Source: Mesonia sediminis (GTDB lineage: Bacteria; Bacteroidota; Bacteroidia; Flavobacteriales; Flavobacteriaceae). From it: DNA of 59,977 bases. The DNA lies in assembly GCF_042684705.1 (NCBI RefSeq), contig NZ_JBHULZ010000006.1, positions 1 to 59,977 of the forward strand. The letters run 5' to 3'. Made by a program: the position numbers and the translations under genes. Positions 19,901 to 28,492 of the stretch are shown piece by piece; the first letter of the stretch is position 1, and each line of letters opens with the position of its first letter. A model generated the notes under the pieces. It saw nothing but the letters and a program-made list of their open reading frames with translations. It ran no database searches and was not told the DNA's origin.

Positions 19901-19935
19901 AGTAAAAAACTGAGGAGTAAACCAAGTTTTCTCAT
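16903..19935 (-). CDS. Giant T9SS-secreted surface protein, paralog 3 (1010 aa)
   Basis: A signal peptide (1-23, ending LHAQ) is followed by two PA14-like sandwich repeats. The first has YKRKGFPNDTY; the second has FPCGIYQIDITRHDDD and a VDGEL turn. A WTGAIDSDVSKAGNWC spacer and the family core follow, with EQCIPARRAFRLV, NPGYGTHITG, a LRLMVRGDRSTDI segment, FNFFGNPYPAAVDM, GNLDENIAVVNG and SIDRRSMPQ. The C-terminal sorting domain begins near YKIYPVPA. It lies 9 bp after paralog 4 on the same strand and is almost surely in one operon with it and with the second PID-CTERM gene. Product and substrate are unknown; surface adhesion is inferred. Confidence 0.9.
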   Translation of the reverse strand: MRKLGLLLSFLLTTTWSIGLHAQCADDTTDPTPGDFINNQWTVYAYNLVSVGSSEPAFNQRDYSDYRGYYIDAGYGTGNLSFDSRQSFAANQSPSNVTGYTGCNVTSNNHMVSYKRKGFPNDTYTLSITSAPGQPSGQAHDDNVWIIIDGSVVFQHDGCCDTHANVWSGNLDANSEVEYVWIERPGNSYGALQVEPVSNPSLTYGTDEWHVSVYSDKAFSVLEGYYTETNLSFDTADRWSDNDTPSNANATSGAAYSGDPVSNDNHSYTYAREGFPCGIYQIDITRHDDDVRLIVDGELVYSSNSWDNRNGVPNVWQGYLGASSKISFSIVEDAGASRGALSFVPIAVPSSGNNMVIWTGAIDSDVSKAGNWCVDDPSLVTEPELHIPANVPNFPNFNVSFNAKDVNIYSEANMSITNTLTLSGNLNNEGGIINSESGQLNFDDAGNAAAQNINGAGFEIGSINLAGDLNLSTSTPIRLLNNLTFTNTANLTTNDNLVLACRFNDAANRVAQIGELVSGSSVTGNVITEQCIPARRAFRLVSSPVSTTTSIHDNWQEGANAWNNDPNPGYGTHITGTNSDQTNGFDLTPSGNPSLFLFNNSSQQWSAIDNTDINTLSAGEPLRLMVRGDRSTDITNNAAAPSNTILRATGSILSGDVLYNTQFNQNADAFNFFGNPYPAAVDMGMVLNDAATTNLKQDYIVWDAQMGVRGAFVSIDMDDGSAIDGATGSAANQFLQPGQAAFVVTQTTGVTPTMMFKEAYKNINQAQTAVFSTGNDIPSLTLQLYTQNQFLNQEKPRDAIRIKWDSQYSNAYAGEDLPKFGNLDENIAVVNGQAYTSIDRRSMPQTGETIPLFVNQYRENQYSLQFTFESLPGLNLYLVDQYKNKEILVSKNDQVYNFSVDSSLPGSIAQDRFYFKWGSQLSIDEETASVYKIYPVPAHNLLNLQLDLGKSQARQVQVYNMLGQKLIQQNIDKNQSTYSLDLSKLQTGNYVLVLIDNNGQNLYREQFIKN

Positions 19936-19944
19936 ATAGATTTA

Positions 19945-22900
19945 TTATTCTTTAATTAATTTTTGTACCCATTGTGATTGACTAGCTTGATGTATCACGC
20001 GAACTAAGTAGATACCCGCAGGTAAGTTTTGAACCGAAACTTGTGCTTGATTTTCTTGAGTGTCCAAGTTGCGCACTAATACTGTTTTACCAAGTATATC
20101 GGTTACTTCAACTTCTAAGTTGCCAGATAAATTGTTAGGTAAAAGCAGGTTTAGGTTTTCGCCGTTCACCGGATTAGGATACATACTTAAATCAGCTTGT
20201 GTTAAGCTTATATCGCCTAGTGTACGACCAAATTGCAACTCAAAACGATTGGCATCTATACTTGCTGGTAAATTGCTATCCACGCTAAAAGCATATATTT
20301 GTCCGTTTTGCTGAATGCTGATTTGTTTGTTCTTATAATGATCAATCAAGATTAACTCACGTTGTGGTAAATTCTCAAAGTCAAACTTCAATACGTAGCT
20401 AGATTGACGGTATTGATTGATAAACAATGGAATACTTTCACCTTGTTGGGGTAAATCTCTACGGTCAATTGCCGTGTAAAACTGCCCGTTGATTACGGCT
20501 AAATTCTCATCTAAGTTTCCAAACTTAGGTAAATCTTCAGTACCATAACCACTCGAGTAGTTAACATCCCATTTGATACGGATTCCATCACTTGCGGTGC
20601 TTTGGTTGAGGTAAGCATCTTGAGCAAAGAGGCTGATGTCTAAACTAGACGCAGCATTGGTAGAACTGAATACCGTAGTTTGGGCTACGTCTACATTTTT
20701 ATAAGCCTCCTTGAACTGTAAACTAGGGGTTGTATTTTGATTACTGGTTACCACAAAAGCAGCTTGGCCCGGTTGTAAAAACTGGTTGGCTTGTGAGCCA
20801 GCTGGTACTGGGCTTCCGGTATCCGTATCGATGGTTACAAAGGCTCCACGTCCATTGGTACCATTCAATTGCGGATCCCAAATATAATACCCATTTTTAA
20901 GGTTGGTTGTATTTATGTCATCGAATACAAGCATCATATTTACAGCGGCAGGATATGGATTACCAAAGAAATTGAAAGCATCTAATGTATTGTTGAAATC
21001 GCTTCCGTGCGTATAATCTCCAGCATTTATCGTTCCTTTTGCACGCAATATTGTATTTCTAGGTACGGCTGCATTTATGGTAATGTCTGTGCTTCGGTCA
21101 CCGCGTACCATCAAGCGTAAAGGCGCACCCGCAGTAAGTGTATTGGTATTGGTGTTGCCTATTGCTGCCCATTGTTGACTTGCGTTATTGAACAGGAACA
21201 ACGACGGATTTCCACTTGGTGTAACGTCAAAACCATTGTCTTGATCAACAAGAGTTCCTGTTATATGCGTACCATAGCCAGGGTTGGGGTTATTATTCCA
21301 AGCGTTAGCACCTTCTTGCCAGTTAGCATGAATGCTTGTAGTGGTAGTCACTGGTGAAGTAACCAACCTAAAAGCACGTTTTGCAGGAATACATTGCTCG
21401 GTCATTATTTCACCCGTTATATTACCGCCAGATAAATCGGCTATTTGAGCTACACGCTGAGAAAGATCTGTGAATTGGCAAGCTAGAACCAATTTTCCAT
21501 TGGTTGCTAAGTTACCTTGATTGATGCGCAATACCTCTTGAATACGCACCTCTAGGTTGGGATCGTTGGCAATCTCAACTCCGGCGGTATTGTTGATGCT
21601 TAGCTCACCCGCGCTTAAGCTTTGATTACCGCTGATTATCTGTAGGTTTTCGCCATCGAAACTTAGACTGGCTTCATTAGCGTTTAAGCTCCCTTGATTG
21701 TCAATATTTCCTGTAAGTGATAAATTTATCCCATTAGCCACTGTTAGGTTTGCTCCGCTAACAATACGCATACAACCCACTTGTGCATCTTGGTTAAGGT
21801 TCGCTGTACTTCCAGCTTGCACCACAAATTTACGTCCAGCATCTTGTAGGCCTGGGGCCTGATTTAAACCTGATCCGTAAAGGTATTGTGAACCGTCCCA
21901 TGTTATCGGCTCTAGACCGTTAATACGGAATGTGAAATAATCAGCATTACTAAAGTTTACACCGCTAAAACTGGCCTGCGAACAGGTTAGTGTGTTAGCG
22001 CTATTGCTTGTAGGGCTGGTAAAAGCAGCATCGCTACTGATTAACAATTCAATTGTAGTGAAGCCATTAGCCGGTAAGGCTAAGTTGCTTAGATCTAAAT
22101 TTAAATCTACCGTACCTACATCACCTAGTTCGCTTACGCGCCATAAGGTGTTTAGTCTTTGGTTGTCGGCAGTATTCGAGTTACAAGCTAAATCGGATGT
22201 ATTTAATTCGCTATAATCATTACTATTGGCAGCGATTAATAAAAATTCATTTGCGCTTAAAGCGGATGGGTTGTTGATTTGTACAATACCCGTACCGAAT
22301 TGACTATCGGTTTTCGTTTGATTTACGTTGTATAAACCTACTAAGTCATGATCAAAATCACCGTTAGCAGGTGTATCAAATGCATAGCCATCGTTGGCGC
22401 TTAGGTTAATATCGTATTTTGCCGCTAAATAATTATGTAAGAGTAAAATAGGACTTTGGGGTAAATCGCTGGCATGGATAGCAAATTCGGCAATTTTTCC
22501 AGAGAAATAGTTGCCAGAGCCATTTGTTCCATTCATTTTAACGGTATCAGTGTGACCACCTATGCTTATATTGCCTGAATGTGCGTAGATTAATCCTACT
22601 CCATTAACACTATTGATTAATGCACCGTTCAAATACATTCTAAAAATTCCGTTGGCAGTGCCACTACCGTTATGGCCCCCGGCATAAACAAAACTCACTA
22701 CATAACGTGTATTGGCAGTAATAGCAGTGCTAATTTGCTTGTCTACCCAGTTGTCCCCTGGTCCGTCGCTGTTACTATTATTAAATCCGCCTACAATTAA
22801 GTTTCCAGCATCGATAAGCATATGTAGGTTTCGGGTATTTCCCCCTTCTTCATATAAAACTTGACGACTGCTAACATCGCTTCCGGTTTCAAAAGCCATA

Positions 22901-24528
22901 GTAAAAGTACGCTCGTTAAAAGGACCCCCTAAATTGATGTCGTTATTGTTAGGGATGTTTAAATAAGTATTGGTATTTCCAAAATCAACGGCAGGGTAAG
23001 CGTTCATTTGGTTGGTTCTGTATTGTGGTCGGTTGCCAGCATTGGTTTGCTCGGCATCTTCATTATTGCTTCCCTCGTTGGTCCAAGAAGCAACAGGTGT
23101 ATTGTTCGCTTGATCAATACTGCTGGCTCTCCACCAAAATTTGGTAGTAGCCAGATTACTCACCCCACCCGGTAAAGCCGCTCCCATAGTTGCGGAGGGT
23201 AAGACAAATTTCACATACTCACCATCATTCAAACTGATGTTGTTAAAAGAAATAATATTAGCATTAGACCCACTGGCAGCATAAGTAGTTGAACTGCTAA
23301 AAGACGCATTGGTTGACACTTCAAGTTGAACATCGTTCACCGGATCGAATCCGTAAAGGAAATCAGTCACATCAATTTTAACCGTGGTGTTATTGAAACT
23401 ACCATTCTTACTAACGCGCCAAGTGGCTTGTGTTCTATATAAATCTCTGCTTTGAAGGCTGCATCCCTGGCTGCTGTTCTCTAAAGCTAAATTATCGATT
23501 TGATCGCTACTTAAGATCAAGTAATCGCCATCAGTCAAAGTATTATTTTCTAACAAAACAATTCCTGTTCCTCGGTTCGAGCTTAAAGAAGTCGCTGTAG
23601 CGTTGATGCGTGCAATACCTACCGAATGAAAGTCGAAATTTCCATTAGCAGCTAAATCGTTGTCGTTGTAGTTGTTGGCGCTTAGGTTAATGCTGTATTT
23701 CGAAGCCAAGTAATTTTCAACCAAGCGACGCTCGGCTTGGTTAAGTGCCTGATTGTAAATGATGAACTCCGCCATTAAACCGGTAAAGAAATGGGTGCTA
23801 TTGGCGCTGTCTGAACCATCATGATAGTAACTATCATTAGCCTGAGCCCCCAATACAGCAGGGTTATGGTTGTATAATCTACCGATATTATTCAAAGTAC
23901 CCACTAAACTTCCATTAACATAGGCCTCAAGCGTTCCTGTTTTTGAGGTATTACCTGCAAAGCGAAAACTGATTACATAATTGGTGTTGGCTGTAATGCT
24001 TGTTTTGGTAGAAACGAAACCCCAAGGTGCATCGGTACCATCATTGTTTACATTCCATCCGCCAAAATATAATTCACCGTTATCTATATAAATGTTTAAA
24101 CCGCGTACCGTTCCCCCTTCTTCATAAATCACTTGACGGGCGGTTACATCACTTCCTGTGCGTACAACCAATGAAAAAGTACGACTGCTAAAGGGACCAT
24201 TTTGGTTAAGCGAATTGTTATCGGCTATATCTAAATAATCATTAGTAGCAAAAGAAAGTGCAGGCAAACCGTTGATCTGGTTGATCAAATAGCTAGGACG
24301 TCTATTTGCGGTAGATTGAGCGGCCACCTCGGGATCGCCACCTAAATTCGACCAACTGGCTACAGGGTCACTATTGTTTAATCCTTCAATTGCATCGGCA
24401 GCAAACCAAAACGGGTTGCTTAAGGCATCGCCTACCCCACCAGGGCCTTCTTGAGCCTGTGCGGTCAAGCCGATAAACAAAAGCGTATGGACGAGTATAA
24501 ATAAATTTTTGGGTAAATATTTCTTCAT
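19945..24528 (-). CDS. Giant T9SS-secreted protein with two LamG-like units, paralog 4 (1527 aa)
   Basis: A signal peptide (1-26, ending AQAQ) is followed by two homologous units of about 420 residues. Each starts with a concanavalin/LamG-like domain (FWFAADAI and KFWWRASSI; ASW; QVIYEEGG and QVLYEEGG; FSGKIAEFAIH). Each then has a partner domain containing YLASKYSINLSAN or YLAAKYDINLSAN, GTGIV and LW/TWRVS motifs. The WDGSQYLYGSG spacer and the common family core follow (EQC near 1044, FNFFGNPYPAAVNM, GNLDENLAVING), then a type A T9SS sorting domain (SMYPNPVNG). LamG folds in secreted bacterial proteins often bind glycans, so a carbohydrate-binding surface protein is plausible. It lies 30 bp after the second PID-CTERM gene and 9 bp before paralog 3. 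Confidence 0.9.
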   Translation of the reverse strand: MKKYLPKNLFILVHTLLFIGLTAQAQEGPGGVGDALSNPFWFAADAIEGLNNSDPVASWSNLGGDPEVAAQSTANRRPSYLINQINGLPALSFATNDYLDIADNNSLNQNGPFSSRTFSLVVRTGSDVTARQVIYEEGGTVRGLNIYIDNGELYFGGWNVNNDGTDAPWGFVSTKTSITANTNYVISFRFAGNTSKTGTLEAYVNGSLVGTLNNIGRLYNHNPAVLGAQANDSYYHDGSDSANSTHFFTGLMAEFIIYNQALNQAERRLVENYLASKYSINLSANNYNDNDLAANGNFDFHSVGIARINATATSLSSNRGTGIVLLENNTLTDGDYLILSSDQIDNLALENSSQGCSLQSRDLYRTQATWRVSKNGSFNNTTVKIDVTDFLYGFDPVNDVQLEVSTNASFSSSTTYAASGSNANIISFNNISLNDGEYVKFVLPSATMGAALPGGVSNLATTKFWWRASSIDQANNTPVASWTNEGSNNEDAEQTNAGNRPQYRTNQMNAYPAVDFGNTNTYLNIPNNNDINLGGPFNERTFTMAFETGSDVSSRQVLYEEGGNTRNLHMLIDAGNLIVGGFNNSNSDGPGDNWVDKQISTAITANTRYVVSFVYAGGHNGSGTANGIFRMYLNGALINSVNGVGLIYAHSGNISIGGHTDTVKMNGTNGSGNYFSGKIAEFAIHASDLPQSPILLLHNYLAAKYDINLSANDGYAFDTPANGDFDHDLVGLYNVNQTKTDSQFGTGIVQINNPSALSANEFLLIAANSNDYSELNTSDLACNSNTADNQRLNTLWRVSELGDVGTVDLNLDLSNLALPANGFTTIELLISSDAAFTSPTSNSANTLTCSQASFSGVNFSNADYFTFRINGLEPITWDGSQYLYGSGLNQAPGLQDAGRKFVVQAGSTANLNQDAQVGCMRIVSGANLTVANGINLSLTGNIDNQGSLNANEASLSFDGENLQIISGNQSLSAGELSINNTAGVEIANDPNLEVRIQEVLRINQGNLATNGKLVLACQFTDLSQRVAQIADLSGGNITGEIMTEQCIPAKRAFRLVTSPVTTTTSIHANWQEGANAWNNNPNPGYGTHITGTLVDQDNGFDVTPSGNPSLFLFNNASQQWAAIGNTNTNTLTAGAPLRLMVRGDRSTDITINAAVPRNTILRAKGTINAGDYTHGSDFNNTLDAFNFFGNPYPAAVNMMLVFDDINTTNLKNGYYIWDPQLNGTNGRGAFVTIDTDTGSPVPAGSQANQFLQPGQAAFVVTSNQNTTPSLQFKEAYKNVDVAQTTVFSSTNAASSLDISLFAQDAYLNQSTASDGIRIKWDVNYSSGYGTEDLPKFGNLDENLAVINGQFYTAIDRRDLPQQGESIPLFINQYRQSSYVLKFDFENLPQRELILIDHYKNKQISIQQNGQIYAFSVDSNLPASIDANRFELQFGRTLGDISLTQADLSMYPNPVNGENLNLLLPNNLSGNLEVEVTDILGKTVLVRNLDTQENQAQVSVQNLPAGIYLVRVIHQASQSQWVQKLIKE

Positions 24529-24558
24529 AATAATCGGTTTTAAAGGTTAGGTGATAAA

Positions 24559-24765
24559 TTACTTGCGTAATTTTTTAAAGCCCAAATAGCCACCGGCTAT
24601 AAAACCAAGAGCTACAAGACCGTCTATGGGAGCTGCAGGTGTTTCGTCGTCTACATCATCATTATTTCCGAAGCCGGGAGGAAACTGAGCTGCTGCCTTG
24701 AATGAAGTAAGTGATAAAATGGCAAAGGCCAATATTGCGGTGGTTTTTCTTAAGGTGTTTTTCAT
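24559..24765 (-). CDS. PID-CTERM-type small secreted protein, copy 2 (68 aa)
   Basis: A signal peptide (about 1-26, ending KAAAQ) is followed by FPPGFGNND, an acidic DVDDETPAA, the PID motif (about 47-49), a glycine-rich hydrophobic helix and basic KKLRK. It shares DVDDETPAAPID with the copy at 917-1102, while the helices differ in sequence but not in character. It is the first gene of the operon with paralogs 4 and 3. The constant position just ahead of a giant T9SS substrate suggests a linked role in export, membrane retention or sensing; no function is established. No exosortase-like membrane protease is encoded in this window. Confidence 0.8.
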   Translation of the reverse strand: MKNTLRKTTAILAFAILSLTSFKAAAQFPPGFGNNDDVDDETPAAPIDGLVALGFIAGGYLGFKKLRK

Positions 24766-25063
24766 AGGTCAAATGGTGTTAGGTGTATTTTGTAAACCTA
24801 AACGATTAGCATCTCAACAGTGATAAGTTAGAATTAAAATGCTAATGGTTCTCTATTATTTGTCTTAACAAAATTAAGGGCAACTCCTTGTAAATGAAAC
24901 TTAAACGCCGATAATTCGTTAAATCGGCTTTTTTACTCGTTGAAGGGTATTTGGCTTGTCGTTAAAAGGAATTACTTGCATTTTATCGTTTAAGAAAAAC
25001 AAAAAAAACCGCTTACCACAAAGGGGTAAGCGGTTTTTTAAAAGCCAAATAAGTTCTTCTGAA
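24766..25063. promoter_or_regulatory. Control region of the PID-CTERM / paralog 4 / paralog 3 operon
   Basis: On the minus strand a -7 element TAATTTTG sits at 24876-24869, giving a leader of about 97 nt; the -33 TTG is missing. Dyad ATTAGCAT / ATGCTAAT (24805-24812 and 24839-24846) lies inside the leader. A second dyad, GCCGAT / ATCGGC (24907-24928), lies just upstream of the promoter. The latter could also be read as a plus-strand terminator, but no plus-strand gene precedes it. The terminator of paralog 5 fills the right end. Confidence 0.4.
25003..25039 (-). terminator. Terminator of paralog 5
   Basis: A 15-bp perfect stem (AAAAAACCGCTTACC / GGTAAGCGGTTTTTT) with loop ACAAAGG lies just past the stop at 25064. 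Confidence 0.9.
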
Positions 25064-28000
25064 CTAGTTTTTAAGCAGTTTGATTTGCTGCTTGCTTTGC
25101 GTTTCTACATCTAGAATTTCTATCAAGTATAAACCAGAGGTAAGCTTTAAATCGGTTAGGCTTACTTTACCAGTATGTTGGTTAAGCTGTTGCTGATATA
25201 TACGCTGACCAAGTAAATTATAAATAGCAATACTCACGGGGGTAGTGCTAGGTTGGTCAAAATCTATCTGCAGCATATTTCCGCTTAAAGGATTTGGATA
25301 AACACTTGCTGTTTGCCACGCATTAAGTTTTGTACCTAAGCGTTTATCGGTAACCAAAGCAAAACGTAAAGGGTCTGTACTAGCTGCAACCTGATCGTCT
25401 ACTTGAAAAGCAATAGTATTCTCGCCTTTCTGCAAGATTTGTTGGGTGCCTAAATAATTGTCTTCTAAATACACGCTCTGGTCAAGCTCTCCCACATGAA
25501 TTTGCAATACATAGTGTTTTGCACGGTAATTGGTAAGTGCTAATGTCAGGTTTTCTTGAGCTGTTGGTAAGGCTCTACTTTCTATAGCAATATATTGGCC
25601 TTGTTCAAAACGTGAAATGCTTTCATCTAGATTAAATAACTTTGGTGCATCATAAGCATCGATAGGGTTGTTGAAGTTGGCGCCAAATTTTATTTTCAAT
25701 CCGTCTAGCGGAGTTTCTCCATTTAAGAAAGCTTGTTGACGGTATAAATTTATTTGTATGCTGCTGTGAGAAGCCGCTGGTCTAAATACGGCTGTAGCGG
25801 GCTCGTCAACTGCTTTAAAACTCTCTTGAAAATTTAATTTGGGAGCTGTGCCTTGGTTTGCAGTTACAAAAAAGGCAGCTTGCATAGGTTGTAAAAACAG
25901 ATTCGCATCTGTATTTTGATTTCCTTGTACATTAGGGTCAACCGAAGCTGAGAAGTCATCGGCATCTAATGTTACAAATCCGCCACGTCCTCCTAAGGTA
26001 GAACTGTCTGGGTTGGCATCGGCATTTCCTCCTAAGTTCGGATCGTAAATATAAATAAAACGACCCGCGTTTTTAGTTTTCGGACTGTTCAGTACCTTGC
26101 GCATATCTACTGCAGCGGGGTATGGATTCCCAAAAAAGTTAAAACTGCCTGCTGTGCTATTGAATCCTGTAAGTGTAGTTTCTCCAGAAAACAACTCCCC
26201 TCGAGTACGTAATTTAGTATCGTTTGGGATTGCGGTGTTTTTGGTAACGTCTAGTCCTCTACTTCCGCGGATTAAAATCCGATAAGCGTCACCTGCGTTA
26301 AGGCTGGTGTTATTCGTGTTGGCGATAGGACTCCAAGTCTGACTGATATTGTTGAATTCAAACATCGAAGGATTTCCGCTAGGGGTGTAGTCAAAACCAT
26401 TGGTTTGATCTGCCGTGGTACCGGTAATATGCGTACCATAACCAGGATTAGGGTTATTGTTATAAGCAGAAGCATTTTCTTGCCAGAAATAGTGAATACT
26501 GTTGTTGCTAGACAAAACACTGGTGCTTAATGGTGCGCTTATCAGTCTAAATGCGCGTCTGCCAGGAAAACATTGTTCAGCGATCAAATTACCGCTTATA
26601 CTTCCAGAAGTGCCAATCGGTGCTACTTGAGCCATCCCTGTGCTTACTCCTGGACTGGTAAATTGGCAAGCCAGCGTTAGCTTGTCGTTGGTGGTTAAGC
26701 TTCCGCTGATTACTTTTAGTGTTTCTAAAAGGCGTAGGTCTTGATTTATCGTTAAACCAGCTGGGTTTTCTAAATGCAAGTTAGCTAATTCGCCATTTTG
26801 CAATAAATTGTCGGGTAAAGTTTGAGGGTTTTCTCCAGAAAAATGAAGAACAGAACCAGGTTGGCTACCTGCGATGCTAGCATTGTTGTCCAGATTGATT
26901 ACTTCTTCAATATTAAATAGGAAACCGTTTAAATCTATGCTTGCTCCATCACCAAGTGTGAGGTTTTTCGCACCCGTGTTTTTACTTAAACTAGGGTAGT
27001 TGGTTAAACCAGTTGGGATAATAACATTATAATTAGCGTTTGGAATAATCGCCTGACTCCAATTCCCAGTATTTTCCCAATTGTTGTTTACGGCACCTGT
27101 CCACGTTAAATCGCTACATCCGGTAGCTTCTTCTATAGTAGCCGAGATCGCTGCATCTAAACTGGTATATTCAAAAATAATCTGGTGGTCGCCGCCTACC
27201 TCAAAAGCTAGATCGTTAAAAGTCGCAATACCGCTAGCGTTTGTGTTTTGAGTAAGTGTACCTAATAAATTACCACTTCCTGAGTACATACTGGCCTTTA
27301 TTGCGTAACCTGCTTGTTGTACAGTAGCACCGTTAAAGTCGGCAATACGTACTTGTACTGAAGAGTCTAGGCTACCGTCGCATTTAGAACTTGTAGGTTG
27401 GCTGTCTATTACCAATTGACTGGCCACCCCAATAGCTTGTTCGTTATAAGCTAAGAAGGCGGGGTCTGAGTTACCGCTAGGAATATATTCAACCTGAGTA
27501 ACTTGCTGGTAGTTACTGTTGGTGATACCAAATTGGCTTAATTCAGCAGCAAAAAAACGTATTCCTCGTTCTGTTTTATGAAAACCCGATGAGTTTTGTG
27601 TACTGTTAAATTCATAAAAATCAGCCACCCAATCGGCTACTACAGGGAAATTACTATTGCTATTTAAATTGATTTGAACAGCATTTCCTACTATATTTCC
27701 TGATGCATCTTTAAACCGAATTTGATCGGATCCACCGCCAGGAGTAGCGATAGTAGCGATTAAAATGTCGGGTGTATTGTCATTGATTTTGTTAGGATCT
27801 ATGCCGTTGCTACTTAACTTGAAAAAAGTAGAAGCTCCGCTCGGGATATTGGCAATTCCTGTACCCAGGTCTAAACCTTGGATTCCATCAGTCAAGAAAT
27901 ACGCAGCTTGGGTTCCGTTAGTGATGGCTTCAAAAGGTTGAGTGTTACTGTTGTTGACACCATTATCTATACCATCATGCAACTGACCTAAACCTACAAA

Positions 28001-28297
28001 CTGGCTACTACCGTTAATGCTGTTTAAAGTTGCTACGGGTAAAGCTCGATAATTTTCTGGTGTAAAGTTTACTCCTTGGATGGTTAATAAGGCATCATTC
28101 ACTCCAGTAGAATAAGTTATTCCATTATGGGTGAAGCCAATCAAATTATGCGAATTGGCAGGCTTATTAGGGTTTTTATTGTTTGATGAAGAATGCCAGT
28201 AGCCTTGGTAATCGGTGTAAACGCCGGTTACTTGGGCATGAATACTTAGTAAAGTACTGCATAAAAAGCCTAGTACAAAAAGGTAATTTTTTGCCAT
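25064..28297 (-). CDS. Giant T9SS-secreted surface protein, paralog 5 (1077 aa)
   Basis: A signal peptide (1-22, ending IHAQ) is followed by an N-terminal domain unlike the other paralogs (about 25-285, starting TGVYTDYQGYWHSSS; function unknown). An Ig-like segment (about 295-395) follows, then the WTGAVNNNWENTGNWS spacer region and the shared core: EQCFPGRRAFRLIS, NPGYGTHITG, a GNPYPAAVDM segment, FNLDESISRFEQGQYIAIES. The T9SS sorting domain begins at ASVYPNPLSG. The core diverges most here (for example LFNLDES for GNLDEN). It is transcribed alone: a terminator follows it, and it does not have a PID-CTERM gene in front. It is probably displayed on the cell surface. Confidence 0.9.
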   Translation of the reverse strand: MAKNYLFVLGFLCSTLLSIHAQVTGVYTDYQGYWHSSSNNKNPNKPANSHNLIGFTHNGITYSTGVNDALLTIQGVNFTPENYRALPVATLNSINGSSQFVGLGQLHDGIDNGVNNSNTQPFEAITNGTQAAYFLTDGIQGLDLGTGIANIPSGASTFFKLSSNGIDPNKINDNTPDILIATIATPGGGSDQIRFKDASGNIVGNAVQINLNSNSNFPVVADWVADFYEFNSTQNSSGFHKTERGIRFFAAELSQFGITNSNYQQVTQVEYIPSGNSDPAFLAYNEQAIGVASQLVIDSQPTSSKCDGSLDSSVQVRIADFNGATVQQAGYAIKASMYSGSGNLLGTLTQNTNASGIATFNDLAFEVGGDHQIIFEYTSLDAAISATIEEATGCSDLTWTGAVNNNWENTGNWSQAIIPNANYNVIIPTGLTNYPSLSKNTGAKNLTLGDGASIDLNGFLFNIEEVINLDNNASIAGSQPGSVLHFSGENPQTLPDNLLQNGELANLHLENPAGLTINQDLRLLETLKVISGSLTTNDKLTLACQFTSPGVSTGMAQVAPIGTSGSISGNLIAEQCFPGRRAFRLISAPLSTSVLSSNNSIHYFWQENASAYNNNPNPGYGTHITGTTADQTNGFDYTPSGNPSMFEFNNISQTWSPIANTNNTSLNAGDAYRILIRGSRGLDVTKNTAIPNDTKLRTRGELFSGETTLTGFNSTAGSFNFFGNPYPAAVDMRKVLNSPKTKNAGRFIYIYDPNLGGNADANPDSSTLGGRGGFVTLDADDFSASVDPNVQGNQNTDANLFLQPMQAAFFVTANQGTAPKLNFQESFKAVDEPATAVFRPAASHSSIQINLYRQQAFLNGETPLDGLKIKFGANFNNPIDAYDAPKLFNLDESISRFEQGQYIAIESRALPTAQENLTLALTNYRAKHYVLQIHVGELDQSVYLEDNYLGTQQILQKGENTIAFQVDDQVAASTDPLRFALVTDKRLGTKLNAWQTASVYPNPLSGNMLQIDFDQPSTTPVSIAIYNLLGQRIYQQQLNQHTGKVSLTDLKLTSGLYLIEILDVETQSKQQIKLLKN

Positions 28298-28443
28298 ATT
28301 AGGTGTTTTTTTTAGTTTTAGAAAGTTGCGAAATTAAGGCAATGCCAACGTTCAAGCTACACTATTATAAACTATTCGTTGAAAAGGTGCTTTTGCCGAT
28401 AAGCGGTAGTTTTGTGGATAGTTATAAGGAAATTATTAACAAA

Positions 28444-28472
28444 AAAAACCTGTAGTTTGGCTACAGGTTTTT
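28444..28472 (-). terminator. Terminator of the acyl-CoA dehydrogenase gene
   Basis: A 12-bp stem (AAAAACCTGTAG / CTACAGGTTTTT) with loop TTTGG lies 20 bp past the stop. Confidence 0.85.
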
Positions 28473-28492
28473 CTTATATGGTATAGATTTGA

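Noticed and set aside
917..24765. The small proteins as ordinary exosortase (PEP-CTERM) substrates
   Set aside because: The motif is PID rather than PEP or VPEID, the mature part is almost absent, and no exosortase is encoded here, so the general layout is noted but the enzyme is not assigned.
24907..24935. Plus-strand terminator GCCGAT...ATCGGC with T run
   Set aside because: No plus-strand gene precedes it; the stem is only 6 bp with a 10-nt loop, so it is kept only as a dyad of the minus-strand control region.
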